A DNA stretch of 64,000 bases. Source: Aliiruegeria haliotis (GTDB lineage: Bacteria; Pseudomonadota; Alphaproteobacteria; Rhodobacterales; Rhodobacteraceae). The DNA lies in the NCBI RefSeq assembly GCF_003003255.1, contig NZ_PVTD01000013.1, positions 57,887 through 121,886 on the forward strand, given 5' to 3'. This document shows, piece by piece, positions 25,623 through 33,600 of the stretch. Position numbers and translations under genes: made by a program. Within the stretch, counting starts at the first letter, position 1. The number at the start of each line of letters is the position of its first letter. The notes under the pieces were generated by a model. That model was given only the letters and a program-made list of their open reading frames with translations. It was not told where the DNA came from and searched no databases.

Positions 25623-26092
25623 TGCCGACCGTAACCCGCCGAACATTCCGGAGCTCTCCGCATCGCGACGCCTTCGCGACATGGGCCGCCATCAGCGCCT
25701 TGCTCACCCGGACAAATACCGGAGCGCAGCAAGAACTCGGCAGTGTCGCTGGTATTGCAAGCAGCATAATTGCGGACAAAGCCTGCGAAAACTCGCCAAT
25801 CATTGTCAGCTGTGAGGGACCGCAGACGCGCATTTACTGTCTATACGATGACGATGCGATCGATGGGTCGGACGTGAACGAAGACGTTCTCGGGTTTGAC
25901 CCGTTAAAAGGTGATTGGTCGATTTCGCTGCCCTGTGAGCCCGATGACCTCGGTTGGGTTCAATCGAGTTTGAAACAGAAAAGTGAGCGCATCACAGCCC
26001 GCGACAAAAACGAAACCAAAAAGCAAGATACCGCCAACAATTCGCAGGGTGCTACGCTCGAAATTGATCTTGAGGGGTTGTTGAAACCATGA
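25622..26092 (+). CDS. Unassigned CBASS operon protein (157 aa)
   Basis: Lies between cap6 and the HORMA gene, overlapping both (TGATG and ATGA), so it is translated as part of the operon. Residues about 12-50 are helical ('[15 protein letters not shown]', '[14 protein letters not shown]'). Residues 58-110 are strand-rich ('[18 protein letters not shown]', '[20 protein letters not shown]'). A low-complexity polar linker (about 118-142) leads to a final hydrophobic tail '[13 protein letters not shown]'. HORMA proteins capture such short tail peptides, so this may be the closure peptide. It might be a second divergent HORMA-like or Cap8-type adaptor; I cannot assign it firmly. Confidence 0.8.
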   Translation: MPTVTRRTFRSSPHRDAFATWAAISALLTRTNTGAQQELGSVAGIASSIIADKACENSPIIVSCEGPQTRIYCLYDDDAIDGSDVNEDVLGFDPLKGDWSISLPCEPDDLGWVQSSLKQKSERITARDKNETKKQDTANNSQGATLEIDLEGLLKP

Positions 26093-26592
26093 CATCGGTC
26101 ATCACATATTCCCGCACCCAGTCTGTCACCTATGTGGCTGATAACATCCTCAAGAGCCTCAAAGACATTATCCGTCTGAGTGGCATGGACCCGGCGAATT
26201 TCGTGAATGACACGGAAATCAACATGCGCGGCATTAAGGTATGGTTGGAGAGCGAAGACCTCGAGAAGATCACACTGGAGATATACGATCCGGCATCCAA
26301 TAATTTGATCCTGCGTTGGGACATTGACGTGGCCTACAGTTGGTCTGCTGGAGATGGAAACTTCTGGACGGACACCGATCAACTCCGTTGGGCAATTCGC
26401 AAAGCGGGCGTGGCACCGGCAAGCGCCAAGTATGACCTCCTTCTACGTACAAAGCCTGGACGACCTGATGTCCCTGGTTGGTACCGAACCACTGCTCGCT
26501 CTACGGACGGTATGGTTCGTCAAAGCCTTGGCTCCACCATCGAACACAATGGTCTGGGAGCGACTGCATCGTATTGGAGGCAGGCATCATGA
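26089..26592 (+). CDS. cap7: Cap7, bacterial HORMA-domain protein of type III CBASS
   Basis: 167 residues matching the bacterial HORMA family: '[33 protein letters not shown]' as the N-terminal helix, '[25 protein letters not shown]' as strand-helix, '[13 protein letters not shown]', '[16 protein letters not shown]', then the safety-belt region '[28 protein letters not shown]' and '[16 protein letters not shown]'. In this system type, closed HORMA binds and activates the CD-NTase and is recycled by Cap6. Start and stop overlap the neighbouring genes. Confidence 0.92.
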   Translation: MTSVITYSRTQSVTYVADNILKSLKDIIRLSGMDPANFVNDTEINMRGIKVWLESEDLEKITLEIYDPASNNLILRWDIDVAYSWSAGDGNFWTDTDQLRWAIRKAGVAPASAKYDLLLRTKPGRPDVPGWYRTTARSTDGMVRQSLGSTIEHNGLGATASYWRQAS

Positions 26593-27488
26593 TTTCACTC
26601 CCGGACGCATTCAAGAAGTTCAAAAGCCGACTGGAGTTGAACGAGAGTGAGCGGCAGAACGCATCCAAGCGGCAGAAGGAAGTTCGCGAGCACCTGGATA
26701 AAGCCTTTCAGATCGACCGTAGCTTTTTGACTGGAAGCTATGCCCGCTGGACCAAGTCCAAACCACTCAAGGATGTCGATATCTTCTTCGTTCTTGGAAA
26801 GGACGAGGACCACTATCGAGACAAACACCCTGACAAGATACTGACCGCGTTCTACGATAAGTTGATTGACGTTTATGGAAGCAGCGCCGTCAAGAAACAG
26901 GGACGCTCCGTAGGTGTAGATTTCGGTGTTGTTGTCGATTCAGACGACAACACAGACTACCGGGTTGTAAGCGTGGATGCCGTGCCCGCATTCGCAAACG
27001 GAGACGACTACGAGATCCCCAACAACACAACCGGGAAGTGGATGGGAACAAATCCCGAAATCCATGCACAGAAGGCTGTTGCGGCCCACCAAGCCTATGG
27101 CAATGAGTGGAAAGGCCTAGTGCGCATGGTGAAGTACTGGAACCAAAACGTCCGCCATGGAGAAAAACCTATCAAGCCATCCTTTCTGATCGAGGTCATG
27201 GCGATGGAGTGTCTACATGGCGGGTGGGGCGGCTCACACGATCGCGAAATCCAAGCATTCTTCGCTACGTTGCGCGACCGAATTCACGAGGATTGGCCAG
27301 ATCCGGCCGGGCTCGGGTCTTCTGTCAGCGATCGAATGGACGCGGCGATGGTAACACGCGCCCAGACAATTCTGGATCAAGCGAACCGCGACATCGCTGC
27401 CGCAATCCACTTGGCGCGCCAGGGCAAGAACGGGGACGCTCTGAAAGCGTGGCGCTCTTTCTTCGGGCCAAAATTCCCGCTGTCTTAG
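26589..27488 (+). CDS. cdnD: CBASS CD-NTase (cGAS/DncV-like), clade D-like
   Basis: 299 residues from ATG 26589 (GGAGG upstream, ATGA overlap with cap7). The nucleotidyltransferase motif is '[21 protein letters not shown]': Gly 49-Ser 50, Asp 62 and Asp 64, with the third metal ligand Asp 130 in '[10 protein letters not shown]'. The C-terminal helical part has '[10 protein letters not shown]' and 'FLIEVMAME'. The GSYAR-(T)-DVDIFF form resembles CdnD enzymes of HORMA systems more than CdnC. With NucC downstream, the product is expected to be cyclic tri-adenylate. Clade assignment is by motif only. Confidence 0.92.
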   Translation: MISLPDAFKKFKSRLELNESERQNASKRQKEVREHLDKAFQIDRSFLTGSYARWTKSKPLKDVDIFFVLGKDEDHYRDKHPDKILTAFYDKLIDVYGSSAVKKQGRSVGVDFGVVVDSDDNTDYRVVSVDAVPAFANGDDYEIPNNTTGKWMGTNPEIHAQKAVAAHQAYGNEWKGLVRMVKYWNQNVRHGEKPIKPSFLIEVMAMECLHGGWGGSHDREIQAFFATLRDRIHEDWPDPAGLGSSVSDRMDAAMVTRAQTILDQANRDIAAAIHLARQGKNGDALKAWRSFFGPKFPLS

Positions 27489-27500
27489 AAGGAAAAACCA

Positions 27501-28223
27501 ATGGCTGAGTGGTCTCTATCACTGCTTCTATCGTCGTTGCACGAGGATATTCAGCATCGGCTGTCGACAGCGCGGAAGTCCTTCAAGCATCCGGGTACAA
27601 AAGGCGATGCAAGCGAAGCCATTTGGATTGATTTGCTCGCCCAGTACCTGCCCGAAAGATATCAGGTTGCGAGCGCGCACGTCGTCGATAGCACTGGGAA
27701 TTTCAGCGACCAGATTGATGCTGTCGTTTTTGACCGCCAGTACTCGCCTTTTATTTTCACGTACGAGAAGCAACTCATTGTCCCGGCTGAGAGTGTTTAT
27801 GCCGTTTTCGAGGCCAAGCAGACGGCAGACGCAAATCTTGTCAAATATGCTCAAGACAAGGTCGCATCAGTCAGAAGCTTGCATCGGACCAGTCTACCGA
27901 TCCCACACGCTGGTGGGGTCTATCCACCAAAACAACTCATTCCTATTATTGGTGGTCTTCTGACCTTCGAGAGCGAGTGGAAGCCTCCTTTGGGAGCATC
28001 TTTCGAGAAGGTACTCAACGAAGGCGCTGGCGATAGACGGTTGGACATCGGGTGTGTAGCGTCCCACGGGCATTTCCTGTTCGACCAAGAGGGCGAATAT
28101 GACCTTGTCGAGGGGTCGAAACCGGCAACAGCCTTCTTGTTTGCGCTGATCTCACGCCTCCAGTTCAGCGGCACCGTACCAATGATTGATATCGATGCCT
28201 ATGGAGATTGGCTGACCAAATAG
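27501..28223 (+). CDS. nucC: NucC, cyclic-nucleotide-activated endonuclease (CBASS effector)
   Basis: 240 residues, full length. The restriction-endonuclease-like active site is Asp 73 in 'QIDAVVFDRQ' and Glu 104, Lys 106 in 'AVFEAKQ', the same numbering I recall for E. coli NucC. Other family landmarks: 'LSLLLSSLHEDIQ', 'KHPGTKGDASEAIWIDLL', 'HRTSLPIPHAGG', and 'PMIDIDAYGDWL' at the end. NucC trimers bind cA3, pair into hexamers and cut double-stranded DNA, killing the infected cell. It lies 12 bases after the CD-NTase gene with AAGGA upstream. It is the last gene of the operon. Confidence 0.95.
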   Translation: MAEWSLSLLLSSLHEDIQHRLSTARKSFKHPGTKGDASEAIWIDLLAQYLPERYQVASAHVVDSTGNFSDQIDAVVFDRQYSPFIFTYEKQLIVPAESVYAVFEAKQTADANLVKYAQDKVASVRSLHRTSLPIPHAGGVYPPKQLIPIIGGLLTFESEWKPPLGASFEKVLNEGAGDRRLDIGCVASHGHFLFDQEGEYDLVEGSKPATAFLFALISRLQFSGTVPMIDIDAYGDWLTK

Positions 28224-28319
28224 TAGCCGTAGAGTTAATATTTATTTTGGCATGCCTTCCAACGCCACAAAAACCCTGCCTAACGGGTAGAGCAATCATA
28301 TACCCAAACAAACACGCCA

Positions 28320-28351
28320 AAAGGGGAACCGTGATCCCACGGTTCCCCTTT
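28320..28351. terminator. Bidirectional intrinsic terminator
   Basis: AAAGGGGAACCGTG (28320-28333), loop ATCC, CACGGTTCCCCTTT (28338-28351): a perfect 14-bp stem flanked by A and T runs on both strands. It lies between the converging nucC (rightward) and tandem DUF736 gene (leftward), so it can end both transcripts. Confidence 0.85.
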
Positions 28352-28382
28352 GTGTTCAGATCGTCCTCCCCTCGCGCGCCAA

Positions 28383-29111
28383 TTAGGCGACCAGCGAGAG
28401 CCCCGCGCCGGCGTCCTGCGGCTGATCACCGCTGTCGATGAACGGGATGATCGAGAAGGTCTGCCCGCCGCGCTGTTCTTCGTTCTGCACGGCGTTGACG
28501 CGCAGGTCGCCATCGGGCGTGTTGATCAGCAGCGACAGGTAGTCATTGCCCGTGCGGCTGCTTTTCGCCATCCACGCCGAACCGACGCGGATCGGCGTGC
28601 CCCGGGGCGAGCTGACCTCGATCCGGTAATCCGGGTGGGTCTCCTCGGATTTGTAGCTGTTCTCGATCAACATGAACTCCAGATCGAACATCATGTTGGC
28701 GATATAACCGGTGAAGGCGTTGTCAGCGTCCATGGCGGTCAGCTCACCCGAGATCGAGCCGGATTTCATCAGGCCGTTCGAGACCAGCGGGATGATCTCG
28801 AATTCGCCGCTTTGGGTCGCGCGCGCTTCTTTCGTCTGCACCGCGTTGACCCGGAAGGGGCCCAAGCCGACATCGATCTGCATCGAGATGTAGGGGTTGC
28901 CGCTGGTATTGCCGGTCTCGTTCCAGGCCGTGCCGATGCGCACCTTGCGGCCTGATTTGTTGACTGCCGTCACGTCAAAATCCGGGCTGCGTTCGGACAT
29001 CTTGGCCCGCGCCTCCAACTGGATGGCGATGTCAAAGCGCGTCGAGTGGATCATGCCGGTGTACTGAGCGGCTGCGGTCTCGACATTGCGGGTGAGGGTT
29101 CCTGCGAACAT
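28383..29111 (-). CDS. Tandem DUF736 protein
   Basis: 242 residues made of two DUF736-like units. Unit two (about 125-230) has the diagnostic 'GTPIRVGSAWMAKSSRTGNDYLSLLINTPDGDLRVNAVQNEEQ'. Unit one (about 45-110) has the parallel 'RKVRIGTAWNETGNTSGNPYISMQIDVGLGPFRVNAVQTKE'. DUF736 proteins are usually single units of about 100 residues and are common on rhizobial and roseobacterial plasmids. Their function is unknown. A repeated upstream motif (29201-29224) lies 90 bases before the start. Confidence 0.88.
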   Translation of the reverse strand: MFAGTLTRNVETAAAQYTGMIHSTRFDIAIQLEARAKMSERSPDFDVTAVNKSGRKVRIGTAWNETGNTSGNPYISMQIDVGLGPFRVNAVQTKEARATQSGEFEIIPLVSNGLMKSGSISGELTAMDADNAFTGYIANMMFDLEFMLIENSYKSEETHPDYRIEVSSPRGTPIRVGSAWMAKSSRTGNDYLSLLINTPDGDLRVNAVQNEEQRGGQTFSIIPFIDSGDQPQDAGAGLSLVA

Positions 29112-29200
29112 GGGATGGTTCCTTTTGGATTAGCCGGTGCCTGACGTTCTTGCCAACGCATCCGGGATTGCTTTCTCGACCCCTCTTGGGATCACAAATC

Positions 29201-29224
29201 AGAAAGCTCGCTTTCCTTTCAGCC
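29201..29224 (-). promoter_or_regulatory. Backbone upstream motif, copy A
   Basis: On the reverse strand GGCTGAAAGGAAAGCGAGCT followed by TTCT. It shares the order CTGAAA-G-AAAG-(5-6)-CTTT with five other copies upstream of leftward genes. It lies about 90-113 bases upstream of the tandem DUF736 start. It includes a small palindrome AAAGC-GA-GCTTT. Confidence 0.5.
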
Positions 29225-29235
29225 CTGCCCACGGG

Positions 29236-29538
29236 TCAGAGCTGCCGTCCGAGTGGGAATGCCCCCGCGCCTCCGGGTGCCACGCACCTCCCCTGCCCGT
29301 CTGGTCTTGATTGGCTGCCCGGATTTTCCGCGCAGTCCTCCGATCGCGCGATGAAGAACTCCGCCTCTTTTCCGTTCAACCCGTGCCCGCCCCGGTCGGT
29401 CAGACCGATGCAGCTACCGTTCGGCACATAGGTGATGAGGTACTGACCAAGCCGGTCCTTGTGGACAACGTAGCCGGTATTGGCCCAATGCACGGTCTGG
29501 CCGGCATCGACGGCGGCCTTGATTTCATCGAGTGTCAT
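29236..29538 (-). CDS. Small plasmid protein of unknown function
   Basis: 100 residues from ATG 29538, which is preceded by AAGGAGG. The N-terminal 'MTLDEIKAAVDAGQTVHWANTGYVVHKDRLGQYLITY' and 'IGLTDRGG.GLNGKEAEFF' form a compact alpha-beta pattern. The last 30 residues are Gly/Pro/Arg-rich and probably disordered. No family was recognised. It is part of the leftward DUF6915-DUF6878 gene set. Confidence 0.65.
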   Translation of the reverse strand: MTLDEIKAAVDAGQTVHWANTGYVVHKDRLGQYLITYVPNGSCIGLTDRGGHGLNGKEAEFFIARSEDCAENPGSQSRPDGQGRCVAPGGAGAFPLGRQL

Positions 29539-29638
29539 GCGAACCTCCTTACGAAGAATGGTGGGGAAACGACGCAAGAAACCCGGTCGTCCAACCGGGC
29601 TTCCATGCAGCATTTGTTCGGCAAACGGCCGAGTGCTG

Positions 29639-30100
29639 TCAGGCACCTTGCGTGGCTTGCGTCGCGTGCGCCGCCATCCAATCCTTCAGGCCAAGAACCG
29701 TTCTTCCGGCGGCGACCTCGGAGGCCCAGGCAACCCTTGGGTCGCCGGAGGGCTCGGAGCCGACATGCCGGTTGATATGGCCATTGGCCATCCATGGCTC
29801 GGGTTGAATCCGTCGCAGCCAGTCCGCCATGCTCGGGATGCGGCCCTGACAGTCTTCGCGGACATGCTGCTCGCCGATCCAGCGCACGGGAATGTCCCGA
29901 CCTGCGCTATTGGTCAGGGTCAAGCCGAAGACACGTTCGGCCTCAAAAAGGCCTTGAGCGTGGTGGCGCATGGCTCGGTGCGTGAAGAGCGCGAGATGCT
30001 CTTTCGAGGCGTCAAACCAATCGTGCACAGACTGATAGTCAGATGGCACCCCGCCGAATTTCCGGGCAGAGCTTTCGGCATGATGAAGCGGATGCGCCAT
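29639..30100 (-). CDS. DUF6915 protein
   Basis: 153 residues from ATG 30100 (GAGGGG upstream). The N-terminal 'MAHPLHHAESSARKFGGVPSDYQSVHDWFDASKEHLALFTHRAMRHHAQGLFEAERVFG' is the DUF6915 signature, followed by 'IPVRWIGEQHVREDCQGRIPS'. Many conserved His residues suggest metal binding, but no function is known. It overlaps closely with the DUF6878 gene, one base separating the two. Confidence 0.82.
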   Translation of the reverse strand: MAHPLHHAESSARKFGGVPSDYQSVHDWFDASKEHLALFTHRAMRHHAQGLFEAERVFGLTLTNSAGRDIPVRWIGEQHVREDCQGRIPSMADWLRRIQPEPWMANGHINRHVGSEPSGDPRVAWASEVAAGRTVLGLKDWMAAHATQATQGA

Positions 30101-30101
30101 A

Positions 30102-30488
30102 TCAAAGCCCCTCGTCATAGCTGTGCGCGCATTCGACATAGCGGTCCGCGTGATCTAGCGTGATGCTGTCGGCTGCGATGTCCCAGGTCAGCGTGCCATA
30201 GCCGCCCTCATTGTTCTCGAACCCCGGGTGATGGTGATAGGCGAGCGACCAGGCAAAATCGCCAACTTCTGTGACAAGCGCCTCCGGCAGTTTGACCTCC
30301 GCAGGCTGCACAGTCACATTCTCAACATTGCCGGAGTCGCCATAACCTTCGTATTCGGCAGTGACCTCGCTGATGCCAAGCGCGCGCAATTGCGCGATCA
30401 GCTCCGCTCGGGATGCCTTCAAGGTGGTTTCGCGCTCTGCACGCCACTGAGCCGCCAGTGCGGCATAATCGATCTGGGGATTGGTCAT
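30102..30488 (-). CDS. DUF6878 protein
   Basis: 128 residues, strongly acidic in the second half. 'LIAQLRALGISEVTAEYEGYGDSGNVENV' and 'FAWSLAYHHHPGFENNEGGYGTLTWDIAADSITLDHADRYVE' match the DUF6878 pattern of plasmid proteins. The function is unknown. It precedes DUF6915 in one operon. Upstream motif copy B lies about 100 bases before its start. Confidence 0.82.
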   Translation of the reverse strand: MTNPQIDYAALAAQWRAERETTLKASRAELIAQLRALGISEVTAEYEGYGDSGNVENVTVQPAEVKLPEALVTEVGDFAWSLAYHHHPGFENNEGGYGTLTWDIAADSITLDHADRYVECAHSYDEGL

Positions 30489-30590
30489 GGGCCTGTCCTC
30501 TTGTCTGGAGTTGGGGGGCCGGGCTTGGCATTGGTCTGCCAGCGCCCGGAAAGCGCAGACCGGTCAAATCCCGATCCACGCCGCCCGACC

Positions 30591-30618
30591 CAAAGCCCTC
30601 TTTCACTTTTCAGGCGGC
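30591..30618 (-). promoter_or_regulatory. Backbone upstream motif, copy B
   Basis: On the reverse strand CTGAAAAGTGAAAGAGGGCT followed by TTGGG. It overlaps the last codons and stop of the helicase gene, yet retains the motif. It lies about 100-130 bases before the DUF6878 start, so an intra-operon promoter or operator is likely. Confidence 0.5.
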
Positions 30619-33600
30619 TTGTTCTGCAGCTCTAGCGGCTCCCTGCCCAACGATCCGGGCCAGAATGCTTCCCGCGTCGATCCCGTCCCCATGCGGCAGG
30701 AACACCCGCAACTGGAAGGCGATGATCTCGGTGAAGCAGCCGAGGGCCTTGAGGCCGTCCATCATGCCCTTGTCGGCGCCGCCCAACTCAAGGCGCATCT
30801 CGCCTGCGACCCGGCGACGGGTCAGGGTCAGACCCCGGCCCAGATCGACCGGCGCCGTGGTGCCAAGGGCCACGTTCAAAATCTCCTGCGGTGTTTGCGG
30901 ATTGGAGACGAGGAAGCGGGCGCGCAGCGCGGCCGCCCCTTCTTCGCTCAGCGTGCGCCCGATCATGGCGGTCGCCCCATCGGGCGTGACCCTGTAGATG
31001 CGTTCATTCGTGGTCGGAATATCCTTCCAGATCGGCAGCAGCAGCCCGGTCAGCAGGTAGAGCTTGGTCGTGGTGGTTTTTGGCAGGGACGCAGCCTCGG
31101 CATCCCAAATTCCTGCAAACTCGGGCCTTCCGATGTCTTCCCAGGCCGAGGACTCGAAGCGCGTCTCTTCGAGGTAGCTGGAGCCATTGGGCCGCACCGC
31201 CTTGCGCATCAGCGTTACAATGTCCTCGTCATACATCTGCATGGGGCGCGCCGAGATGAGCGCCGCGCGGCCGGAGGCGCGATTAACCATCGGCAGCTTA
31301 TCCGGATTGCGCGATATGGCCTCTTCGGCCCCAAGAACGTGGACCGGGTCGGTGACCTCCAGCCCGATGATCCGCGTCACGGCGCCGGATTTCGGGCAGG
31401 TCCAGAGATCCTCGGTGGAGACCTGCTCGATCTTTTCGCCGCGCAGGGTTTCGACGCCGAGATCGAGCGTGCCCGCCGCCCGCGCGCGTTCGGTCTGATC
31501 AGCGATCCGGCGCATGAACTCGCCAAAGAGCGCGTTCTGCATGTGGATGGGCAGGGCAAGCACCCGATTCAGAAACCGCTGGATCGGGGGAAGCTCCTCG
31601 AGAAGCACCCCGTCCTTGTCGATCAGCCGCAGGGCTGTCCAGTCGGTGAAACTCTCGTAGCTCATCGCCTCGGCGCGCCCGGCGGCAAGATCGGCGAAAT
31701 ACCCGCGCAGCGCCGCCCGCGCGATCGGGCTTTCGAGATTGTCCTCCTCGCGGAACATGCCCTGCGAGCCGGTTTCGCGCTGGCCCTTGGTCAGGGCCCC
31801 CAGCTGGTCGAGGCGCTTGGCAATCGTCGAGGTGAAGCGCTTCTCGCCATGCACGTCCGAAGTGCAGACCCGAAAGAACGGTGCGCTGACCTGGGCCGAG
31901 CGATGCGTGCGGCCCAGCCCCTGGATGGCCGCATCGGCGCGCCAACCGGGCTCCAGCAGGTAGTGCCGCCGCCGTTTCTGGTTCTTCGCGGTTTGCGCCG
32001 CATGGTAGGATCGGCCCGTGCCGCCTGCATCGGAGAAGATCAGGATATTCTTCTCACCATCCATGAAGGCTTGGGTCTCGGAGGAATTGCTGCTGGGGCT
32101 GCGCTTTTCGATGAAGAGATGACCATCCGCGGCCTTGAGGGGCCGGATGGACCGCCCCGTGACCTCGGCGACAGCCTCGTCGCCAAAGGCCCAGAGGATC
32201 TGATCGAGCGCCGAGGGGATCGGAGCGAGCGTCATCAACTCCATCATGGCCGCATCGCGCAGGGCGAGCGCCTCCCGCGAGACCACCAGCGCACCGGTCT
32301 CGTCCCTGAGCGGCTCGGCCACCATGTTGCCGTCGATTTCCACGAGCTTTTGCGCATGGGTCGGGAAGGCCTGTTCGAGGTAGCCCAGAACATAGTCGCG
32401 CGGCGTCAAGGCACCCTCGACGAGCTCGTCTTCCAGGTCCATCGTTTCAAGCCGGCGTTTCAGCAGGCTCTCGCCTGTCGAAACCACCTGGATGACGCAG
32501 GCGTTGCCCGCCGCGAGGTCATCCTCGATGGCGCCGATGATGGTCGGGGCTTTCATGCCCATCAGGAGATGGTTGAAGAAGCGCTGCTTGGTGCTTTCAA
32601 ACCGGGACTTGGCCGAGGCGCGTGCGGCCGAGGCATTGGTCTCCCCCGAGGCATCGTTGACACCGGTTGCCGTCAGTGCCGCCTCGAGATTGTGGTGAAT
32701 CGTCCGAAATGCGCCCGCATAGGCGTCGTAGATCTCGATCTGCGCCGGGGTCAGCGCGTGTTCTAGAACATCATATTCCACCCCATCGAAGCTGAGGGCA
32801 CGGGCCGTGTAGAGGCCGAGCGTCTTGAGATCGCGCGCGACCACCTCCATGGCGGCGACACCGCCGGCTTCCATCGCAGAAACGAAGCTCTCGCGGCTTG
32901 GGAAGGGGTATTCGGGACCCTGCCCCCAGAGCCCCAGCCGCGCGGCATAGGCGAGGTTGTGCACGCTCGTGGCACCCGTGGCCGAGATGTAAAAGACGCG
33001 AGCCCGGGGTGCCGCCAGTTGCAGCCGCAGGCCAGCAAGGCCCTGCTGGGAGGGTTTGCCCCCCCTGCCCTGCTCGGACCCGGCCGCGTTCTGCATGGCA
33101 TGGGCTTCGTCGAAAGCCAGAACACCATCGAACCCCGCGCCCATCCAGTCGAGGACCTGGCTCAGCCGCGAGGTGCCGCATTTGCCCGCCGAACGCAGCG
33201 TGGCGTAGGTGACGAATAGGATGCCGTCGCCCATGGGGATGGGCTGATCCGGTTTCCATTTCGAGAGCGGCTGGATGTCGGCGGGCGAGCCACCGAGATC
33301 AGTCCAGTCGCGGATCGCGTCCTCGATGAGCGTGGCGGATTTGGAGACCCAGACGGCCTTACGGCGTCCGGCGAGCCATCCCGCGAGGATCAGCCCCGCA
33401 CATTCGCGCCCCTTGCCGCACCCGGTGCCGTCGCCGAGGAAATAGCCGAGGCGATAGGCCCGTGCATCCGGGTTATCATCGGCGCGCGTCAGCTTGGTCT
33501 GGTCGTCATCGATGGTAAACCGACCGGGCAGATCACGCCCATGGGCATCATGCGCCATGATGATGGTCTCGAGCTGCGCCTCGGAGAGATGTCCCTCCTC

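Noticed and set aside
30481..32766. Long rightward open frame opposite the helicase gene
   Set aside because: It is the antisense of a well-supported gene in GC-rich DNA; composition is Arg/Gly/His-rich and no family pattern or RBS is seen.
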